Translations under genes and position numbers: made by a program
The notes under the pieces: model-generated
Databases searched by the model: none
What the model was told of the DNA's origin: nothing
Seen by the model: the letters and a program-made list of their open reading frames with translations, nothing else
DNA from: Opitutales bacterium
GTDB taxonomy: Bacteria > Verrucomicrobiota > Verrucomicrobiia > Opitutales > UBA953
Direction: 5' to 3'
NCBI GenBank assembly: GCA_017440935.1
Contig: JAFSAO010000009.1
Location: forward strand, 1 to 57,816
DNA length: 57,816 bases
Part shown: positions 25,037 through 31,976 of the stretch, piece by piece
Numbering within the stretch: position 1 is the stretch's first letter
Layout of the letters: each line of letters begins with the position of its first letter

Positions 25037-26023
25037 TTAATTTTTGCTCCATTCAAGCATACGTTTGAGGGAAACGTAGGCGCGGGAACGCAAATCTTCA
25101 TCCATCGTGATTTCCGGCGTCATGTCGCGGAGGCAATCACGGAGTTTTTCCGGCGTGTTCATTTTCATGAATTTACATTCGTTGCAGGCGCAAACAGCAG
25201 TCGGACCGGCAACGAATTTTTTGTTCGGAATTTCGTTGCGAAGGCGTTCGAGCATATTGGTCTCCGTGATAATGATAAACGTGTCCGCGGGAGAAGTTTT
25301 GCAGAAATCGACCATTTTTTCCGTCGAGCAAACGACATCGGCAAGGGCGCGCACGCTCGAAACACATTCCGGGTGGACGAGCACGGGCGCTTGCGGGAAC
25401 GCTTTTTTCGCTTTTTCGATTTCTTTTACGCTGAAAAGAACATGGGCGTAGCAACTTCCCGGCCAGAGATGAATCTTGCGTCCCGTCTGGTCGGCAACCC
25501 AAGAGCCGAGGTTTTGATCGGGAACAAAAAGAATTTCTTTGTCCGCGGGAACCTGATCGACGATTTTTTTCGCGTTCCCGCTGGTGCAAATAACGTCGGC
25601 AAGCGCCTTAACTTCCGCGCTGCAATTGATGTAGGCAACAACGTAAAGCTCCGGGTGCGCGGCTTTGTAGGCAGCGAGTTCTTCCGCCGGGCAGGAATCC
25701 GCAAGCGAGCAACCCGCTTCCATCACGGGAAGAAGCACTTTTTTTGACGGGTTGACGATTTTTGCCGTTTCCGCCATGAAATGCACGCCGCAGAAGACGA
25801 TGACTTCCGCGTCCTTTGCCGCTTCCGCCTGATAGGAAAGCCCGAGCGAGTCGCCGACGAAGTCCGCCACGCGCTGAATTTCCGCGCATTGGTAATTGTG
25901 CACGAGCAAAACGGCTTTACGTTCTTTTTTCAGACGCAGAATCTCTTCCTGTACCGGCGTGAGCGGCGGAAGATTTCCGTTCGAGGATTCAAAAACTTTC
26001 AGTTCAATGGAAGTATCAGACAT
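25037..26023 (-). CDS. nadA: quinolinate synthase
   Basis: 328 aa. The NadA pattern is complete: VLLVHNYQCAEIQ, DSLGLSYQAEAA, VFCGVHFMAETAKI, LPVMEAGCSLADSC, YINCSAEVKALADVICTSGNA, VLVHPECVSSVRALADVV and FVAGPTAVCACNECKFMKMNT. The cysteines in these blocks hold the 4Fe-4S cluster. The enzyme condenses iminoaspartate with dihydroxyacetone phosphate for de novo NAD synthesis. nadB or aspartate dehydrogenase and nadC are not in the window. It is oxygen-sensitive, in line with the other anaerobic enzymes here. Confidence 0.96.
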   Translation of the reverse strand: MSDTSIELKVFESSNGNLPPLTPVQEEILRLKKERKAVLLVHNYQCAEIQRVADFVGDSLGLSYQAEAAKDAEVIVFCGVHFMAETAKIVNPSKKVLLPVMEAGCSLADSCPAEELAAYKAAHPELYVVAYINCSAEVKALADVICTSGNAKKIVDQVPADKEILFVPDQNLGSWVADQTGRKIHLWPGSCYAHVLFSVKEIEKAKKAFPQAPVLVHPECVSSVRALADVVCSTEKMVDFCKTSPADTFIIITETNMLERLRNEIPNKKFVAGPTAVCACNECKFMKMNTPEKLRDCLRDMTPEITMDEDLRSRAYVSLKRMLEWSKN

Positions 26024-26065
26024 GTTGCCCGAAAGTTTAATTTTCTTCGCTTGGGAAAGACAAAC

Positions 26066-26311
26066 TGAAATTTAGCGAAGCGTTGGCTTCGCTAAATTTC
26101 AATCGATTGCGAATCTCGAATGATTACCAAGGATGGAAAAAGAAATGTATGGCTACGAGTGATTCTCGGGATTACGAACAAGAGTTGAAGTTCTTTCCCG
26201 CCACGACGAAGACCGGGAGGTCTTTGTTCCCAATTTTTGACGGCACTTCATTTGCAATTCGGAATTTGAAATTCGAGATTAATTGAAATTTGCCTGCGGC
26301 AAATTTCAATT
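26066..26311 (+). repeat. intergenic repeat element, copy A (246 bp)
   Basis: This block is about 95% identical to 51629-51888 in the same orientation. It begins with a palindrome (TGAAATTTAGCGAAGC, loop, GCTTCGCTAAATTTCA) and ends with another (ATTGAAATTTGCC, loop, GGCAAATTTCAAT). No convincing protein is encoded. Its end lies 36 bp before the fumarase start codon; copy B ends 37 bp before the dipeptidase start. It may be a mobile MITE-like or REP-like unit that brings a promoter or leader. Confidence 0.85.
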
Positions 26312-26347
26312 TTCTTTTTTCCCGCGAAGCATTAGACTGCTCCCGCT

Positions 26348-27997
26348 ATGGCAAATATTCCTCCTTTCAAATATCAACACCCGTTCCCGCTCGGCGAAGA
26401 CAAAACCGAGTATTATCTGCTCACGAAAGATTATGTTTCCGTCGGCGAATTTGAGGGCGTTCCCGTGCTCAAAGTTGCCAAGGAAGGCTTGACCGCGATG
26501 GCGAATGCCGCGTTTCGCGATGTTTCTTTCATGCTCCGCCGCGCGCACAACGAGCAGGTCGCGAAAATTCTCCGCGACCCGGAAGCGAGCGAAAACGACA
26601 AATACGTCGCGCTCACGTTCCTGCGCAACGCGGAAGTTGCCTGCAAGGGGAAGCTCCCGCTCTGTCAGGACACGGGAACGGCGATTATTCACGGCGAAAA
26701 AGGTCAGCAGGTTTGGACGGGTTATTGCGACGAAGAAGCGCTTTCGCTCGGCGTTTTCAAAACCTACACGGAGGAAAATCTGCGCTACTCGCAAAACGCG
26801 CCGTTGAACATGTATGACGAAGTCAACACGCGTTGCAATCTTCCCGCGCAAATCGATCTCGAAGCCACCGAAGGCATGGAATACAAATTCCTGTGCGTGA
26901 CCAAGGGCGGCGGGAGCGCGAACAAAACCTATCTTTATCAGGAAACGAAAGCACTTCTGAACCCGAAAACGCTCGTTCCGTTCCTCGTCGAAAAAATGAA
27001 AACGCTCGGCACCGCCGCTTGCCCGCCGTATCACGTGGCATTCTGCATCGGCGGCACTTCGGCGGAAAAAAATCTTCTCACGGTCAAACTCGCTTCGACG
27101 CACTACTACGACGAACTCCCGACCAGCGGGAACGAGCACGGACGCGCCTTCCGCGATGTCGAACTCGAAAAACAGGTGCTCGAAGAAGCGCATCGCATCG
27201 GGCTCGGCGCGCAGTTCGGCGGGAAATACCTCGTGCACGACGTGCGCATCGTCCGCCTTCCGCGCCACGGCGCGAGCTGTCCGGTCGGCATGGGCGTTTC
27301 CTGCTCCGCAGACCGCAACATCAAGTGCAAAATCAATAAAGACGGTATTTGGATTGAAAAACTCGACGACAATCCCGGCGAACTCATTCCGGAAGAACTC
27401 CGCGAAGCCGGCGAAGGCAACGCCGTTAAAATCGACCTCAACCGCCCGATGCCGGAAATCCTCAAAGAACTTTCGAAATATCCGGTCGCGACACGCCTTT
27501 CGCTCAACGGCACGATTATCGTCGGACGCGACATCGCGCACGCAAAGCTGAAAGAACGCCTCGACCGAGGCGAAGCGCTCCCGCAATACATCAAGGATCA
27601 CCCGATTTACTACGCGGGACCGGCAAAAACTCCGGAAGGCATGGCGTGCGGCTCGATGGGTCCGACGACGGCGGGACGCATGGACTCCTACGTCGATTTG
27701 TTCCAAGCCAACGGCGGTTCGCTCATCATGCTTGCCAAGGGCAATCGCAGCCAACAGGTAACGGATGCGTGCAAAAAACACGGCGGCTTCTACCTCGGCT
27801 CGATCGGCGGTCCGGCGGCAATCCTCGCGCAGAACAATATCAAGTCGATTGAATGCGTCGAATATCCGGAACTCGGCATGGAAGCGATTTGGAAAATCGA
27901 AGTCGAAAACTTCCCGGCATTCATTTTGGTCGACGACAAAGGCAACGATTTCTTCAAACAAATCCGGCCCGTCTGCCCGTTAGGACAAAAAGCTTAA
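26348..27997 (+). CDS. class I (4Fe-4S) fumarate hydratase
   Basis: 549 aa, the size of FumA/FumB with both alpha- and beta-like domains. The three cluster cysteines are at 106 ([10 protein letters not shown]), 233 ([11 protein letters not shown]) and 319 ([10 protein letters not shown]), matching the spacing in FumA. The C-terminal part has [38 protein letters not shown] and [15 protein letters not shown]. It interconverts fumarate and malate; here probably in the reductive branch from oxaloacetate to succinate. No Shine-Dalgarno is seen. Repeat element A sits immediately upstream and a strong terminator follows. Confidence 0.95.
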   Translation: MANIPPFKYQHPFPLGEDKTEYYLLTKDYVSVGEFEGVPVLKVAKEGLTAMANAAFRDVSFMLRRAHNEQVAKILRDPEASENDKYVALTFLRNAEVACKGKLPLCQDTGTAIIHGEKGQQVWTGYCDEEALSLGVFKTYTEENLRYSQNAPLNMYDEVNTRCNLPAQIDLEATEGMEYKFLCVTKGGGSANKTYLYQETKALLNPKTLVPFLVEKMKTLGTAACPPYHVAFCIGGTSAEKNLLTVKLASTHYYDELPTSGNEHGRAFRDVELEKQVLEEAHRIGLGAQFGGKYLVHDVRIVRLPRHGASCPVGMGVSCSADRNIKCKINKDGIWIEKLDDNPGELIPEELREAGEGNAVKIDLNRPMPEILKELSKYPVATRLSLNGTIIVGRDIAHAKLKERLDRGEALPQYIKDHPIYYAGPAKTPEGMACGSMGPTTAGRMDSYVDLFQANGGSLIMLAKGNRSQQVTDACKKHGGFYLGSIGGPAAILAQNNIKSIECVEYPELGMEAIWKIEVENFPAFILVDDKGNDFFKQIRPVCPLGQKA

Positions 27998-28021
27998 AGT
28001 TTAAGGCTTAGAGCTTAAAGG

Positions 28022-28059
28022 GCGTTCCCGTGAATTGATTTCGCGGGAACGCTTTTTTT
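28022..28059 (+). terminator. intrinsic terminator of the fumarase gene
   Basis: GCGTTCCCG (28022-28030) pairs with CGGGAACGC (28044-28052), followed by T7. Another inverted pair of the interspersed motif. This hairpin and the following 30 bp are partly duplicated at 29548-29610. Confidence 0.9.
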
Positions 28060-28060
28060 G

Positions 28061-28241
28061 AGCTAATAAAATCTGCATTTTCCTTATTGCAAATTTTTTT
28101 GTACAAACTCTGCTTATCACAAAATATTTTGTGATAAGGAACCGGTGCTTTTACTTATCGTAAAGTATTTTGTTGTTTGAAAATGTTGTCATAAATCATA
28201 TTTGTAGTAAGATAATCTCTGTTTTTCTTATTGAAAATATT
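28061..28241 (+). promoter_or_regulatory. fic upstream region with repeated CTTAT-A-rich half-sites
   Basis: An AT-rich 180-bp region. The pattern CTTAT, 2-3 nt, AAA(n)TATT-like recurs at 28083, 28113, 28154 and 28227, the second being part of a perfect 26-bp palindrome. Such an array before an autoregulated gene would suit a repressor; the Fic protein itself has a possible winged-helix C-terminus. Confidence 0.55.
28113..28138. promoter_or_regulatory. 26-bp perfect palindrome, likely operator
   Basis: Half-site CTTATCACAAAAT followed directly by its exact reverse complement ATTTTGTGATAAG. An imperfect copy begins at 28154. It lies about 140 bp before the fic start codon. Perfect dyads of this length without a T-tract usually bind a dimeric repressor. 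Confidence 0.7.
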
Positions 28242-28276
28242 AATTGTTTACAGTTTTCTTTGAGTAATCGTATTTT

Positions 28277-29410
28277 ATGGACGGAGAAAGGAAAAAGTAT
28301 GTTCCAAGCGTTCCGATGACACTTCCGCTTCCGGAAGGCACGTTAAATTGGTCGGAATTGGTTGAGGACTTGGGGAAGGCGAATCGTGCCTTGGCAAGAT
28401 ACGCCGGGTTGCTCTACGCAATGGAAAACCCGCGACTCCTGCTTTCACCGTTCTTTCGAGATGAAGCCGTTCGTTCCAATCGTATTGAAGGGACGCGGGT
28501 AGATACGGTTACGGTTTTGCGTTCGGAGGCGGGGGATGTCGCCAGAGATGAGTCCGAAAAGCATGATCTTCGCGAAGTTTTCAATTATCGTGAGGCGATG
28601 GATTATGCCGTGGCGGAATTGGAACGTCGCCCGATATCTCCGGATTTTCTTAAGAGTTTGCATTGCGCTTTGTTGGACTCTGTTCGCGGGGAAGATAAGT
28701 CGCCGGGAAAATTTCGTGAGCTCCAGAATTACATCGGTTCAGAGCTTGGCGGCATCGAAAATGCGAGATTTATTCCGCCGGATCCGCTGTGCGTTCCCGC
28801 GCTCATGGATAATTGGACGGCGTATCTTGCCTCGACGGAAAAAGATCCGATCGTTCAGGCGGCAATCATCCACGCGCAGTTTGAAATAATCCATCCGTTT
28901 TGCGACGGGAACGGGCGTTTGGGGCGCATGCTTCTTCCGCTCTTTTTCTTTAGCAAGGGCGTTCTTCCTACTCCCATGTTTTACCTCAGCCGTTATTTAG
29001 AGCGTTTTGAAACGGAGTATAAAAATGCGCTTCTCGGCATTACGGCAAACGGGGATTGGACGTCGTGGGTCCGTTTTTTTGCGCGGGCGGTGACAGCGCA
29101 GGCGGAGGAAAATCTCGCCATTTCGGAAAAAATACAAACCTACTACCGAGACACCAAAAAACGCATTTTGGAAAATACGCGTTCACAACACGCGATTTCG
29201 CTGTGGGATGCCATCGTATCAACGCCGGTGTTCCGCATTTCGTCGCTCAAACTGCTGAAAGCGCCTTCGCGGATTGCTCTAATGCAGTTGGTTACTCAAT
29301 TTGAAAAAATGGGAATTATCCATCGCATCGAACCCGCAGCCGGAAGAAAAGGCGCGCTCTATGTTTGCGCTCCGCTCGTGAACATCCCCGAACAAAAAGA
29401 AATTTTCTGA
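28277..29410 (+). CDS. Fic-domain protein (class II AMPylase) with C-terminal winged-helix-like region
   Basis: 377 aa. The catalytic Fic motif HPFCDGNGRLGR starts at His206 and is intact, so transfer of AMP or a related nucleotide group is expected. An N-terminal inhibitory motif SNRIEG (67-72, the S/T-x-x-x-E-G/N form) makes it a class II Fic, self-inhibited by the glutamate finger. The C-terminal ~80 residues (ISSLKLLKAPSRIALMQLVTQFEKMGIIHRI) look like a winged helix. A palindromic operator lies upstream. It is the first gene of the defence island. Its precise targets cannot be told from sequence. Confidence 0.9.
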   Translation: MDGERKKYVPSVPMTLPLPEGTLNWSELVEDLGKANRALARYAGLLYAMENPRLLLSPFFRDEAVRSNRIEGTRVDTVTVLRSEAGDVARDESEKHDLREVFNYREAMDYAVAELERRPISPDFLKSLHCALLDSVRGEDKSPGKFRELQNYIGSELGGIENARFIPPDPLCVPALMDNWTAYLASTEKDPIVQAAIIHAQFEIIHPFCDGNGRLGRMLLPLFFFSKGVLPTPMFYLSRYLERFETEYKNALLGITANGDWTSWVRFFARAVTAQAEENLAISEKIQTYYRDTKKRILENTRSQHAISLWDAIVSTPVFRISSLKLLKAPSRIALMQLVTQFEKMGIIHRIEPAAGRKGALYVCAPLVNIPEQKEIF

Positions 29411-29772
29411 TGATTAACATTCTTAAATTACGAATGTTTTGATGCTTATCTTTGACCGCACCATTGACGACTACTACGAAGCCCACGGGAACGAAATTCC
29501 CGAGTAAAACAATCCTGTCCGTCAACGGAGGCAAAATCGGCTAAAAAGCGTTCCCGTGATTCTCCCAGGAGAATGCTTTTGTGATAATAAAATCGGCATT
29601 TTCCTTATCGAGAAACAAATTGGATCAAGGGATTTTTCGGTTTTTGTGATTGATGCCGTCCGTGGTTTACACGACGAAGCTGAAAAAAATAATAGAAGAT
29701 TTCCTTTATGAAGGAACTTTCCTACACAAAATGATGTTAAAATCGTTCTATTGGCTCGTGCAGATGTAAAAA
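29411..29772 (+). other. intergenic gap with a decayed terminator copy and a possible 21-aa ORF
   Basis: 360 bp between fic and the HEPN-like gene. ATG 29442 to TAA 29507 encodes 21 residues (MLIFDRTIDDYYEAHGNEIPE), perhaps a gene remnant. At 29548-29610 is a degenerate copy of the fumarase terminator plus its flank. No RNA gene is evident. Confidence 0.4.
29548..29610 (+). repeat. second copy of the terminator-plus-flank repeat around fic
   Basis: GCGTTCCCGTGA...ATGCTTTT...ATAATAAAATCGGCATTTTCC corresponds to 28022-28090 (GCGTTCCCGTGA...CGCTTTTT...CTAATAAAATCTGCATTTTCC). The two direct copies bracket fic, as if fic had been inserted or duplicated by recombination. The stem is partly decayed here. 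Confidence 0.6.
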
Positions 29773-30414
29773 ATGAAAGAAAGTGAAAATGTAAGTTTTG
29801 AAAAATGTTTTAATCCGGAGACGCTAAAATACTCAATGTTGTTTACGAGTCTGTTTATTTTGTATTTTGAAGCGTTAAAGCAGAAAGTAGTTGAGGTGGT
29901 ATCGTCTTTCTACAGTGACACCTTCGAAATAAAAGAAGGGAAAGTTTTCCCGCGAAGAACAGATAACTACAAAGAATGTGTTTTAAGTCTAAGAAAAGAT
30001 CGTTCTAAGGAAGGTGATTTTGAGGCATGTCTCTATTGGCTTATAAAAGAGAAAGCTATTTCGGAGGAAGAATGTGATTTGGCTCTAAGTGCACGCAATC
30101 TAAGAAATCAATACGTGCACGAACTCTCATCTGTCCTCCTCCGAGGGATTGCCGAAGAAGAGGTAAAATTATTTCGGGAGCTAATTTTGATTTACCCTAA
30201 AATTGACAATTGGTTTTGGGTCAATGTAGAGCTCCCAATCATGGAACCGGATGAAATACCCGAAGGAATCGATACATCCAAGGTGCAGAGTGTGAAAGTG
30301 GAGTTTCTGAATATCCTCGCGAATATCGCCATAAACGGTGACGACAGTTATTATGAAGAATTGAAAAGGGTGCTCATGCGAGGAAACGAAAATTCTAAAA
30401 TGCATGAGGCGTAG
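29773..30414 (+). CDS. HEPN-like protein, unknown defence or toxin function
   Basis: 213 aa, mostly helical and AT-rich. The segment LALSARNLRNQYVHEL (about 103-118) has Arg111 and His116 in the R-x4-H pattern of HEPN ribonucleases, in a helix of the expected type. The rest matches no family I know. The 3' end overlaps the convergent recombinase gene by 20 bp. It sits inside a restriction/defence island, where HEPN toxins are common, so an RNase effector is possible. No antitoxin-like partner gene is adjacent. Confidence 0.6.
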   Translation: MKESENVSFEKCFNPETLKYSMLFTSLFILYFEALKQKVVEVVSSFYSDTFEIKEGKVFPRRTDNYKECVLSLRKDRSKEGDFEACLYWLIKEKAISEEECDLALSARNLRNQYVHELSSVLLRGIAEEEVKLFRELILIYPKIDNWFWVNVELPIMEPDEIPEGIDTSKVQSVKVEFLNILANIAINGDDSYYEELKRVLMRGNENSKMHEA

Positions 30415-31012
30415 CTTTTTCGCGGATTTCTTTAATGAAGTTCGCAACCGTAATGCGATGAACGCCGAGTATTCGGGCGATAGCGCTCTTGGAAATTCGC
30501 TTTTCGAGCAAAGCACGAATTTCGGCTTCACGACCGGTCAGTTTCTTTACCTTGCTTTTGCTACCTTTGGGGCGACCGAGAACGACACCTTCCGCGCGTT
30601 TGCGTGCAAGTGCTTCTTTCGTGCGTTGTGAAATCAGATTGCGCTCAATTTCCGCAGAAAGCCCGAACGCGAACGCAAGCACCTTGCTATTGATGTCGCT
30701 CCCGAGTCGGTAGTTGTCCTTAATCGTCCAAACTTGGACTTCCCGTTTCATACAACTGTTCAAGATACCCATAATCATTAACAGATTTCTGCCGAGGCGC
30801 GACAACTCCGCGCAGATCAAAATGTCGTCTTTCTTCATTCCGTCGAGAAGCGTTCCGAGCTTTCGTTTCTCGATGTCTTTACTTCCGGAAATTGTTTCCT
30901 CTATCCACTTATCGACAATCATTTCGTGGCGTTCACAAAAGCGATTAATTTCAAAACGCTGATTCTCAACAGTCTGTTTGTCCGTGCTGACGCGAATATA
31001 TCCGTAAACCAT
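30395..31012 (-). CDS. serine recombinase (DNA invertase/resolvase)
   Basis: 205 aa. The N-terminal resolvase domain has the catalytic serine in YIRVSTDKQ (Ser9), CAELSRLGRN and the long helix with LAFAFGLSAEIERNLISQRTKEAL, ending in a Hin-type helix-turn-helix (KSAIARILGVHRITVANFIKEI). Short serine recombinases of this build act as invertases or resolvases on paired sites. The start is 37 bp from an inverted repeat that delimits the switchable type IIG cassettes, as invertase genes usually are. The most likely job is to invert 31050-32933. Confidence 0.92.
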   Translation of the reverse strand: MVYGYIRVSTDKQTVENQRFEINRFCERHEMIVDKWIEETISGSKDIEKRKLGTLLDGMKKDDILICAELSRLGRNLLMIMGILNSCMKREVQVWTIKDNYRLGSDINSKVLAFAFGLSAEIERNLISQRTKEALARKRAEGVVLGRPKGSKSKVKKLTGREAEIRALLEKRISKSAIARILGVHRITVANFIKEIREKATPHAF

Positions 31013-31049
31013 AGAGTCATATTCTATTTCGGATTTTTGCCTAAGCTAA

Positions 31050-31066
31050 AGGAGCGTTTTTATTAG
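31050..31066 (+). repeat. left inverted repeat of the R-M switch
   Basis: AGGAGCGTTTTTATTAG, exact inverse of 32917-32933. Sequence homology between the two arms starts exactly here and continues inward at a lower level for about 300 bp. An imperfect dyad CGTTT...AAACG (31055-31074) may be the recombinase core site. Confidence 0.85.
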
Positions 31067-31952
31067 TCGAAACGAATGCGAATGCTGTTTTGAAAATTCC
31101 GATAGCTGGGTCATCCTCTCGCCCATCGAACAAAGCATTAAACGCAAAATTGAAGCTGCGGGAACGCCCCTCAAGGATTGGGATATAAATATTTATCGCG
31201 GAGTCCTCACTGGCTACAACGAGGCATTTATTATCTCCGGGGAAAAGCGAAACGAGATTTTATCAAACTGCAAAACTCCGGAAGAACGTGCGAAAACTGA
31301 CGAACTTATACGACCGATTCTTCGCGGCAGAGACATCAAACGCTACTCCTACAACTTTGCCGATTTGTGGCTGATCAACACTCATAATGGAATCAAAGAA
31401 AAAGGCATTCTGCCTGTAAATATCGAAGAATTTCCGGCAATCAAAGCCCACTTGGATTCGTTTGGGGATAAGCTGAAAAAACGCACCGACAAGGGAAATA
31501 CGCCTTACAATTTGCGCAACTGTGCTTATATGGAGGATTTTTCTAAACAGAAAATCGTGTGGGCGGAGCTTGCACGAACTGGAAATGCATTTGTTCTAGA
31601 TTCATCAAAGTTTATGGTCGGCAATACTGCTTATATTTTGACTACACCCAAAGGGCGCGAGCAAGACTTGATGTATCTTCTTGGAATCTTAAATTCCCGA
31701 ATAATTCTTTATTACATGAACTTAATATGCTCCAGACTGGATGAGACTGGTTGGCGTTGGCTTCGTCAATTCGTAGAGATTTTGCCAATTCCTCAAATTA
31801 ACAGTGCCAACGCTATTCGTGAAGTTGTTGCCAAAATTACACTTGAAAATCAAAAAGAGATGAGCGAGGAAATAAATAAGCACGTTGCCTCTCTTTACGG
31901 ATTAACACCGGAAGAGATTGATTTTATCTCAGAACAATTAGGAACATTTTAA
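31050..31952 (+). pseudogene. silent type IIG specificity cassette (headless 3' copy)
   Basis: An open frame of 300 codons from AGG 31050, preceded directly by TAA and with no start codon of its own. Its first ~105 residues (RSVFISRNECECCFENSDSWVI... to IKRYSYNFAD) are nearly identical to the equivalent part of the neighbouring R-M protein, then diverge, sharing only islands such as FSKQKIVW. This is a second target-recognition domain in reserve. Inversion at the shared AGGAGCGTTTTTATTAG repeats would fuse it in frame to codon 910 of the R-M gene. The shorter ORF starting at 31365 is only its 3' part. Confidence 0.88.
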
Positions 31953-31976
31953 AAGAATTGCCATTTTGGCATTCGC

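Noticed and set aside
26130..26286. Short ORFs inside repeat elements A and B
   Set aside because: Frames differ between the copies by indels and substitutions, and no protein-like conservation is seen.
26306..27961. Long minus-strand ORF (551 aa) opposite fumarase
   Set aside because: Antisense shadow of a conserved gene with all catalytic residues on the + strand.
31365..31952. 195-aa ORF as an independent gene
   Set aside because: It is only the 3' part of the silent specificity cassette, which is open from 31050 without a start.
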